Virus record (IMG/VR): IMGVR_UViG_3300027996_000193
Coordinates: 1-21,588 of that record
Reading direction: 5' to 3' (one strand)
Source of the DNA: a virus
Length of the DNA: 21,588 bases
Shown here: in pieces, positions 12,401-16,210 of the stretch
Layout: each line of letters begins with the position of its first letter
Numbering within the stretch: the first letter of the stretch is position 1
Position numbers and translations under genes: made by a program
The notes under the pieces: generated by a model
Database searches by the model: none
What the model saw: the letters and a program-made list of their open reading frames with translations, nothing else
What the model was told of the DNA's origin: nothing

Positions 12401-12933
12401 CTGGAGGACAAGAACTAATATATATGACACCTGAAGAAAGATCAGCTGGAATTAAAGTTCTTACTGAACTTGCATTATTATATTCTTTACCATTGTTAGC
12501 AGGATTGTTATTTGGATGGGATGGTGATGATGATGATAGATTTAGTAAATTAAGAAAAAGAGAAAAAACAGCATGGGGATGGGCTCAAAATCATATGTTG
12601 TTTCAATTAATGGCTATACGTGCAGAAAATGAACAATTTATTCCATTACCTGCATATGGATTAGGTGATATATTAGGATTTAAAGATGTAACATCAGTTG
12701 TATTTGGTCCTACATTAGATACTTATGGTAAAGTATTAATTGATTTAAATAATACTTGGTTTGGTGATGACGGAAATTATTATAAAGTAGATGTTGGTCC
12801 ACATCCTTGGCAGAAAAAAGGTTCAAATAAAATTTGGAATCATTTAGGAAAAGCTGTAGGAATTTCTGGTAAAGATAGAAGTCCTGCTCAAATGATTAAA
12901 GATTTTGATTCATTTAGACAACGTTATAAATAA
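3451..12933 (+). CDS. Giant 3160-residue multidomain phage cargo-type protein with zincin-like peptidase domain
   Basis: It starts one base after the polymerase stop. The N-terminus (MCPNTNTAEWK) resembles the opening of other giant phage polyproteins. Visible landmarks in order: a degenerate zincin-like EEAAH at residues 227-231 followed by TEEAIGQL near 288; an EIQSD motif at 712-716 after an HTHF segment, as in a domain recurrent in phage polyvalent proteins; a very charged Lys/Glu-rich region about 750-1150, probably helical; a canonical HEYAH at 1484-1488 with E1535/E1536 about 50 residues on, as in gluzincin metallopeptidases; long charged helical stretches about 1600-2300; and a C-terminal third with hydrophobic segments near 2730-2760 and 3004-3023, followed by a DGDDDD cluster. 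Giant proteins with zincin domains lie beside the RNA polymerase in crAss-like phages, and some are packaged as cargo ejected into the host. That role is inferred here. Self-processing of the polypeptide or cleavage of host proteins are both possible for the peptidase. Confidence 0.8.
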   Translation: MAKMCPNTNTAEWKESVNILTEKGAIKSWLKNEDIVDPKTSLYQNYLEEDFNNALNLLDEYTDDESKLDFTNNTSSRVIIENANPLIFNDNQFLTYLNKNVVKELGLEESDVKTVTPVEDNIISLSEKERNKNLKKIEKEIDEANENSFFGILKKEYKNNSIYPNTINVVMKFLENIGVETRLVDEILTEDGNVVKSALAVANFMNGSVDIINDIEKRGKAWDKVPEEAAHFFYRLLKDNAPLKNELWESAKRSDKLEQLLKSSVYNKAYDIGTDVYENSSVLLDVLTEEAIGQLISDAISRVQNKTAATPEDYSFFKALIKWFKEIFSVWSKLSPELKDESNRAWDNAARRILSSDLTDLMTFDEYYAANEETLTMIPSYASINDINNFDVITDEQKTILKFDKQFKRRSRYLKKTYNNLFSFKIKNIAPTNNQIYDIDFTVNQERRLNELTETFTKEDTVVDLGEGNKKDLITKSPVLRSSEEFLKKYGNIDISLSQPLKIKGYPKLDLEIYNKVLKLIKNENSDIKSIKGKDLLKEVNIYLDAKYLLNFKNENMYLDYGVTGTFLYEDSNVETPQTISQERLAYLSTLTQEDLNALPSEEQARIREELVLATNHQNVDKKFIINKDFLTGKVEHNKVSMFFNNTGNVTKKRAHTHFSMSTYDESENNNLGNIDFDNYINHRVMPTAFGSLTYYYSSNNSTIKDAAVIHEIQSDNIEYYLNLLATIDSNDNKEDKIKEANEITNKIINQLKIEQEDKINNLSYDKVMEIRSLNNNLSIHNERSTNVQRSIRETVLNELKLRYKNNLNSLIGDLNRLKKNDTKEEKIKFLEQSIKDFKEDYEDFSRNENSYVNLIRKIKNKLTQTREYARENPLSIYEKQLALNYNYSVRGVFQDIKSKGGLFKILPESFLTEYNELKEEYNFFQNYADYFRDGDNDRITKFKNFSEKVLDFITSKYNFDVGEMPSYASKQYDKYLEEQRTKLTFQISDVLFKPVYKPRTNYEEYQTNQKIIDYIKINSLIDGINNIIFESKKELRKTYYKMSEFKSLDSFIKYVDDPTLKNYIKNIAYNDALLSLTSLKILVKKTSKFNPKKTKDKSFVKEVKELKNEVKNIEETLINNLKDFNDETILQTNKKEIKEIANRELSYFRPLVNELIQRHINNVGKSVPLYFSGFQMASLLQSNTNTALIYAGPEETWIEQDQRVAFQSFENEGDKYTAFLENGKDKEPVYKINDEPISKKAYTKKYNQAKQEKINDVIKDIFYDLLNDKNLAESLNNSLKNQTLYTDPTDTEVIPINIINKTLKDWKNDTSVSQNIRNRRVVMYNNKMFEKTNNKPLVVGALFSALNSLPGITIKWVPNVDGFKNDAGGYLIDVSNYHYKAAMLYGLDTEQSMSIQKDATDAIITPVNMTESGQKTARANEIVYKLASKLSKSTGIPFVMVTKEEATEMLANSQSPYNDDNAFFFDGKVYLVGDTVSLEDVLHEYAHPLVRSIGVQNPKLFNKIFEDLSNTQDGLKIIEEVTNLFGEDYEFFKEEVIVRALTEKSNLDEQNLQPKSVFQKIIDKIIYAIKSVLRSAFKGSKININNLSPSTTLSELAKMLESKDFNIDIDIVTNSDIAVFNRQTKEYVNDLQNVKNNDLIKITNNFYDTIRNQMFQLRKNNYSELVEILAPSRDKGFLPYMQKSLSKYQTINIENAEKYAQKFNEDLNYQQQHSEALITNVLQVKMMLEKMVDQLHDLSKDPNHKQNLQRAFYYGKVLNHWEKFYNDSLSIINDIERGLARTEFGKILDSINQEIQSGKKMMINIRIKGVKDALYEKIKPLMDNVKDKYEQKVEIIKKSRRSDKLKKNRLRELKEEFDNAYLTKENFEKMLRGELGDAHYLNGFLEGYMYNQDPVVASLAKYVKDNYNEMLAKVQKVANDFAKDMESDIKRSKIATDPAAIGKQVLFTDTVMVRNPETEELEEKKIWTILNPFKGDRKAESEYKEEIEKAKKIAFETNDHTALIQAVNNFRIFKNNYYHRPYAKIFYDRQNIFDTPEGQKAFYARQVIYEKMDNIRRRSGSELERLQSIDDIKPLLYDLRQLSSLVDLNGNKKKSGKENPELKLEAKDDLDVAFILREYSEKSRRFFEYEEIPNLFNERYLAFIEELKMKGITEENSPNEFAKEEEKWLESNTRKAIKQEFYDTRADIFSRLEELIKKLPEDIAKKLSRSEITTDIYDALGPYKDTDGQPVGTEMSEKMIAYIKSLQETLNKIKDEELTVSGLTKAEKEELNNLWDLWKNYRDGMEKEDLDRFEFLNNKSSTQGLSKAQKSEFYSLLGELDTLQSKIPTEYYLDIFNNYLSKLDTSSINIPGFNGEVNSFNIIDIIGTRSIINSLLNQDKEFKTWFNKNHIDRKIKVKGKTRKIYDIVYAWSKVIPNDKSYYEQTNIVNSKGTIIKTIDALPSYEYFDRNVKDFYLDDFGRKVKLTTDRIVGETIDNRGRWLPKEGKDLEAGVPDRFRNDEYFRIKREDPTRFKLIEKVKKWMLIFQEDADDKSKLYLDSPRFRRTNLEYLQSGEARKEKVSQWKAIKKGIKDIFAASEDDAEEGNANYDEDTNLEIAHLDLIDDDVNIPINGLYSIDSDQVSLDLIQGMYRYMTSIKKQNKLVEMNPVAESLKNITSDPENALKDVVRIEKENMLNRAIKKVKFKKGKYIRENIINNFYEREFEGKTLTGIGSDSNAVNKIAGLIMSRASFAFFALNMPSALKNRYGAMFQIMIESAGHKHLNPLSLAKGRAWSAGAAIEIMSQVYTRGPKSHKLQLIELFDFVQGRFEEKIGNSSSRSVISDAANMKWLYSPRKMMELEASLQLAGGMLYKQKVKLNNGTEISLVDAYETVDQQIRLKDEVTDREWEPGKSKFNAFKNTQQQVSNNLQGAYAKFDQPEAQRYLAFRAFSFLRRYFTPMMINRYAFKGKIWNPQERYDIATDDITMGYYMRSLKWAGKVLKSGGQELIYMTPEERSAGIKVLTELALLYSLPLLAGLLFGWDGDDDDRFSKLRKREKTAWGWAQNHMLFQLMAIRAENEQFIPLPAYGLGDILGFKDVTSVVFGPTLDTYGKVLIDLNNTWFGDDGNYYKVDVGPHPWQKKGSNKIWNHLGKAVGISGKDRSPAQMIKDFDSFRQRYK

Positions 12934-13295
12934 TGTTTATTAGTGATTATATTGAAATTAGAGAATCTAATTTACACGGGTTAGGTGTATTTGCAAAAAA
13001 AGATATACCAGCCAGAACTAAAATAGAAATTTCTCCAGGTATCTTATTAACTAAAAAACCTCAAGATAAACTCTTTAAATATTGTTTTAGTCACAATCAA
13101 AAACCTTGGGCAGTATTATTTCCATTAGGATATCTTGGAATTTATAATAGTTCTTCTAAACCTAATATAAGAGTTTCAATAAATTGTGAAAAAAATCTTA
13201 TAACAGTTATTACTAAAACTAATATTAAAAAAGATTCTGAACTTTTGCATGATTATGAATTTTTTAGAAAAAAAGAAGGAGATATTATTGATTAA
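12933..13295 (+). CDS. Small SET-domain protein, putative protein-lysine methyltransferase
   Basis: At 120 residues it is almost entirely one SET domain, the enzyme fold that moves a methyl group from S-adenosylmethionine to protein lysines. Visible motifs: HGLGVFAKKDIPA (15-27), the usual N-terminal SAM-binding strand-turn; LGYLGIYNSSSKPN (65-78), in the place of the usual NHSxxPN; and a C-terminal ELLHDYEFF (103-111) containing the expected glutamate and tyrosine. Size and spacing closely match the 119-residue viral enzyme vSET of chlorella virus PBCV-1, as recalled. The oddity is that the conserved NH pair reads N72-S73: asparagine is kept but histidine is replaced, so activity is not certain. 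There is no post-SET cysteine cluster. Its ATG overlaps the stop of the giant gene by one base (TAATG), so it is translationally linked to that late operon and is the last plus-strand gene. A target among virion proteins, the polymerase or host proteins is only inference. Confidence 0.8.
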   Translation: MFISDYIEIRESNLHGLGVFAKKDIPARTKIEISPGILLTKKPQDKLFKYCFSHNQKPWAVLFPLGYLGIYNSSSKPNIRVSINCEKNLITVITKTNIKKDSELLHDYEFFRKKEGDIID

Positions 13296-13324
13296 AAAAA
13301 AAAGGTGACATTTCTGCCACCTTT
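13294..13324 (-). terminator. Intrinsic terminator of the minus-strand SPL/Myb operon
   Basis: Read on the minus strand, 13324-13301 form a 10-bp stem with one G-U wobble closed by a GAAA (GNRA) tetraloop, followed by an uninterrupted T run (the A run at 13294-13303 on the plus strand). On the plus strand the wobble becomes an A-C mismatch and no T tract follows the stem, so the element is built for minus-strand transcripts. It lies about 90 bases beyond the stop of the SPL-like gene and directly abuts the stop codon of the SET gene. Confidence 0.8.
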
Positions 13325-13364
13325 AAACATGAAAAACAATAATTACGCAAAGAAACATAATTAT

Positions 13365-13405
13365 GCTGTAAATATACAAACAATTATTTGTTTGCACAGC
13401 TTTTT
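13365..13405 (+). terminator. Probable terminator of the plus-strand late operon
   Basis: An outer stem GCTGT/ACAGC (13365-13369 with 13396-13400) encloses a perfect 7-bp inner stem CAAACAA/TTGTTTG (13377-13383 with 13388-13394) with a TTAT loop, and is followed by TTTTT at 13401-13405. The T run lies on the plus strand, so it would end transcripts coming through the SET gene. The stem is AT-rich and interrupted by an unpaired AAATATA, so it is weaker than the neighbouring minus-strand terminator. Confidence 0.5.
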
Positions 13406-13413
13406 CAGTATTT

Positions 13414-14268
13414 TTAAAAAATATATCTTATTGTATTCCATGGAATAATACTATCATGCAATTCTTTAAACAAGTTTATAGATTCTTGTTTTAATGATCT
13501 TTTATATCTTACATTAACTCCTCCATAACTAGAAGTCTTTTCTTCTTGTGTTGACGGACTCCATAGTAAATCTTCTCCTGGAATATTATTATCAATATTG
13601 TATTGGTGTTTATTTTTGTTATGTGTTAGAAATATAACTTCTGATTTTACTTCATCTTTGTAATCTATATAATCATTACACATATTAAATAATAAACTAT
13701 AATCTTTAAGCCAGTTATCATTAATTATAACAGGACTAAAATTTAAATGAACTTCATATCCTGCTTCAATAAATGCATTAACAGCTTTAATCCTGTCTAT
13801 AATATCAGGAGTATTTGGTTCTACAATACTAGATATTTTTTGTGGCATTAAACTAAATCTTATTCTAACTTTTTTTAAAGGATTGTATTCTAAAAATTTA
13901 ATAGGAATAATTTTAGTAGCAAATGTTGCTTTTGCATAAGGATGTTCAAGGAAAAATTGAAATATCTTTTTCCAATTATAATATTTAGAATGAAGAGCAA
14001 AATCTTCATTACATGCAATATCATATGTTATATACTTAGGATCAGTTTGGTTTGGTTTTTCTATTGTATCAAATAATGAATGATTGTTTATTGCAGTTAA
14101 TATATCTTCTATATTTTTTGCAACACTTAATCCTTCTGGAACATTACGTTTCATATAACAATAAGAACAGTTTAATAAACAACCATAACCAAAAGAAGGA
14201 GCAATATAATCACTACTCCTTCCTGATGGCCTTATTATCATAGATTTTCTAGTTACTTTTTGAATCAT
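13414..14268 (-). CDS. Spore-photoproduct-lyase-like radical SAM enzyme
   Basis: A 284-residue protein with the radical SAM cluster motif C30-x3-C34-x2-C37 (GCLLNCSYCY), which binds a 4Fe-4S cluster and cleaves S-adenosylmethionine. Several blocks match spore photoproduct lyase as I recall it: YDIACNEDF (82-90) in the place of the SPL segment carrying the hydrogen-donor cysteine, with C86 kept; FATK (116-119); VRIRFSL then EPNTP (134-154); and EAGYEV followed by SPVI and a W-x3-Y (168-190). SPL reverses the UV thymine dimer of spore DNA and is usually about 340 residues, so this is a short form with a reduced N-terminus. As phage hosts of this kind do not sporulate, repair of ordinary UV damage to phage DNA, or a DNA or nucleotide modification, are the options. 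The start overlaps the upstream Myb-like gene by 20 bases, so the two are coupled. Confidence 0.8.
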   Translation of the reverse strand: MIQKVTRKSMIIRPSGRSSDYIAPSFGYGCLLNCSYCYMKRNVPEGLSVAKNIEDILTAINNHSLFDTIEKPNQTDPKYITYDIACNEDFALHSKYYNWKKIFQFFLEHPYAKATFATKIIPIKFLEYNPLKKVRIRFSLMPQKISSIVEPNTPDIIDRIKAVNAFIEAGYEVHLNFSPVIINDNWLKDYSLLFNMCNDYIDYKDEVKSEVIFLTHNKNKHQYNIDNNIPGEDLLWSPSTQEEKTSSYGGVNVRYKRSLKQESINLFKELHDSIIPWNTIRYIF

Positions 14269-14725
14269 TAAGTTCTATTTTTCTTTTTTCAATGTCATCA
14301 TTTGTAATTGCTTTTGCAGCATCAATTGCATTTTGTATTACAATTCCTGCTACACCATCATTGAATAATACATTCATTATAGCATTTTTTTCTAAATTTT
14401 CTTTAATCAATAAATTAAATAAACTAGAATCTAAATCAGAATTAATTAAATTTGATATTTTCTCATAATTTTCTTTAGTTATATAGTAACCTTCTCCAGG
14501 TTCTATTCCTTTTTCATCTAAACCATTAGTATCTAGTTTAGTAAAGTCATTTACTAATTCTCTCATAAGTTCAGTTCTTTTATTACGTACTCCTTTGATT
14601 CTTCTATCTAGTACATATGCAATAGTTTTATCAGTTTCACCTTCTATATGTTGGTCTAATAAAGTATTTAATTCTTCTTTTGTCCAATTTTTACCATCTC
14701 TAAGGTATGTTTTTGTTGATGCCAT
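14249..14725 (-). CDS. Myb/SANT-like DNA-binding protein
   Basis: A 158-residue protein. Residues 13-52 have the spacing of a Myb/SANT or homeodomain-like helix-turn-helix: NWTKEELNTLL as helix 1, KTIAYVLDRRIKGVRNKR as helices 2-3, with a W near the start and the basic recognition helix at the end. The remainder (about 55-158) is helical and acidic and shows no motif I recognise; it could mediate oligomer formation. Small proteins with this fold are common in phages as transcription regulators or accessory DNA-binding factors. It is the first gene of a two-gene unit with the SPL-like enzyme and ends in TAG inside that gene's start. The leader is A/T-rich (TTTAAAAAAAATGG) without a Shine-Dalgarno sequence, and a short inverted repeat lies about 45 bases upstream. 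The role as regulator is inferred from the fold only. Confidence 0.65.
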   Translation of the reverse strand: MASTKTYLRDGKNWTKEELNTLLDQHIEGETDKTIAYVLDRRIKGVRNKRTELMRELVNDFTKLDTNGLDEKGIEPGEGYYITKENYEKISNLINSDLDSSLFNLLIKENLEKNAIMNVLFNDGVAGIVIQNAIDAAKAITNDDIEKRKIELNDSKSN

Positions 14726-14767
14726 TTTTTTTAAATTTAATTTGTTTATAAATAAATAATGTTTATA

Positions 14768-14784
14768 TTTGATTGTTAGTCAAA
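14768..14784. promoter_or_regulatory. Short inverted repeat TTTGA-N7-TCAAA upstream of the Myb-like gene
   Basis: Five-base half sites at 14768-14772 and 14780-14784 are separated by seven bases, 43 bases upstream of the start at 14725. It could be an operator, perhaps for the adjacent DNA-binding protein, but repeats this short arise often by chance in AT-rich DNA. Confidence 0.2.
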
Positions 14785-14822
14785 CATTCTTGTACTCATA
14801 GTCTGTTTTAAGGTATAAAAAG

Positions 14823-14849
14823 GGGGAGCGTTTGCTCCCCTTTTTTTTT
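14823..14849 (-). terminator. Strong bidirectional hairpin terminator after the DUF932-like gene
   Basis: A perfect 7-bp GC-rich stem GGGGAGC/GCTCCCC (14823-14829 with 14834-14840) has a 4-base loop. T runs flank it on both strands: nine T on the plus strand at 14841-14849 and five T on the minus strand after the stem (A run at 14817-14821). It lies right at the stop codon of the gene ending at 14848 and separates the polymerase/DUF932 unit from the Myb/SPL unit. It is one of the most GC-rich spots in the window. Confidence 0.85.
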
Positions 14850-16209
14850 AAAATTCAAAGTCTGGCAACTCCAATTTACCTTCATCTGAATTATTTTCAA
14901 CTACATTTATATCTGAATTTATTTCTTCATTGTCAGCTTTTTCATCAAAATCTTCTTGAGATCCTTTTTTGAGTTCACTTACAATTTCATTAACATCAGA
15001 AAGATCTGAATCTTCATCTATAGACTCTTCTCCAAAATAATTATCAAAAGATAAATCATTATTAGATTCTTCTATATTTTCTACCTCATCTAAAATGTCT
15101 TCAGCCTCTTCTTTTTCAATTATTTCTTCAGAAACTTCTGGTCTAACTTTATCAGCAATAATGTTAAATACATCCTCTTCTTCTCTCTCCTCAATGATCT
15201 CTTCATTTTCAATCATATCAGCTTCCTCATCAGCTAGATTATCTAAAGCTTCATTTCTTATTACTTCACCTGTTTCATCATCAAACTGTTCTATTTTATC
15301 ATCTCTCACTCTTAAACTAACAGGATTAAATTCAGGCTCTAAAGCTTCAGGACAAGAATTCATGTCATCTGTTCCTAATAAAGGAGTATCAACTTCCTCT
15401 AATAAATTATCAAGTGGGTTTGGAGTCACTTCTTTATCAATAACATCAACAATATTCATTTGATTTGGATTTACAACAGCTTTTTTAGGTAAATAATTAT
15501 TTACTATAAAACTATGTAATTCAGCTTGTTGATCCATCCAATTTTTTGGATGAGATGTTTTTAAAGAATAAGTAATATGATTATATACTGCCCATAATGA
15601 ATTTAAAGGAGCATTATAATCATAACTTGGTTTTTCATATTGTTTTTTAGTAATACTTAATTGATTAATAGTTATGATATCTTTAAAGAATACACAACCC
15701 ATAATTCCCATTGTTTCTTCTTCTGTTAAAGAAACAACTTTCATTGCTGCTTTATCATGTTTAATCATATTATAATAATTTGAAGCAGTTCCAATTTGAG
15801 TTTCTATATGTTGTTTAACTAAACCTTTAACTTTAGTACTATCACCATAATGCTTTTTATTATAATTGGCCATATCTCCTATCATCATACCATTCCCACA
15901 TACAAATACATGTGCACCTACTGCACATTTAAATCTTGTAGATTTATCATATGAATTACACCATGCAAACATTAATCCTAATTCTGGATCATCTCCATGA
16001 TTTATATAATATATACCTTGTGCTACTCCACCATTGTGAGTACATCTATATTCTTCAGTATTTATAGAATATCCTTGATTTTCTAATTCTTCTTTTATAG
16101 TATCAATAATGTATCCATGAGATACAGTTGCATATTGTTTACTATGTTGCGTTGGAAGAGGGATTTGTTTTAATCCCTGTTCACTTATGTTTCCTATTGT
16201 TTTTGGCAT
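14848..16209 (-). CDS. DUF932-like phage protein with long acidic C-terminal tail
   Basis: A 453-residue protein. The N-terminal half (about 15-250) resembles the DUF932 / phage-plasmid protein family (TIGR03299 type): SKQYATVSHGYIIDTI near 23-38, FAWCNSYDKSTRFK at 81-94 (the NSYDGS-like signature) and VFVCGNGM at 101-108 (the VCxNGM signature). From about 255 to the end it is a low-complexity, strongly acidic tail full of Asp and Glu, ending LELPDFEF. An acidic tail capped by a terminal phenylalanine is the hallmark of single-strand-binding proteins such as bacterial SSB and T7 gp2.5, where it docks replication partners. DUF932 itself has no proven reaction that I know of. The gene starts one base after the stop of DNA polymerase B, so the two are one transcription unit, which supports a replication role. 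An ssDNA-binding or replisome-adaptor function is inference. Confidence 0.7.
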   Translation of the reverse strand: MPKTIGNISEQGLKQIPLPTQHSKQYATVSHGYIIDTIKEELENQGYSINTEEYRCTHNGGVAQGIYYINHGDDPELGLMFAWCNSYDKSTRFKCAVGAHVFVCGNGMMIGDMANYNKKHYGDSTKVKGLVKQHIETQIGTASNYYNMIKHDKAAMKVVSLTEEETMGIMGCVFFKDIITINQLSITKKQYEKPSYDYNAPLNSLWAVYNHITYSLKTSHPKNWMDQQAELHSFIVNNYLPKKAVVNPNQMNIVDVIDKEVTPNPLDNLLEEVDTPLLGTDDMNSCPEALEPEFNPVSLRVRDDKIEQFDDETGEVIRNEALDNLADEEADMIENEEIIEEREEEDVFNIIADKVRPEVSEEIIEKEEAEDILDEVENIEESNNDLSFDNYFGEESIDEDSDLSDVNEIVSELKKGSQEDFDEKADNEEINSDINVVENNSDEGKLELPDFEF

Positions 16210-16210
16210 T

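Noticed and set aside
14052-14243. Plus-strand open frames over the SPL gene and others (also 18365-18577 and 20888-21121)
   Set aside because: They lie wholly over genes supported by motifs or coding continuity and look like AT-rich chance frames.
14740-14800. Bacteroidota promoter for the Myb-like gene
   Set aside because: The best candidates match only 6-7 of 8 bases of the -7 box or have poor spacing to a TTTG box, so I do not call one.
14726-14847. A small RNA or short gene in the intergenic region
   Set aside because: Apart from the terminator hairpin and a short inverted repeat I see no structure or open frame with a plausible start.
15095-15463. Serine-rich open frame on the plus strand
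   Set aside because: It is the antisense shadow of the Glu/Asp-rich tail of the DUF932-like gene (GAA/GAT codons read backwards give Ser/Phe/Ile).
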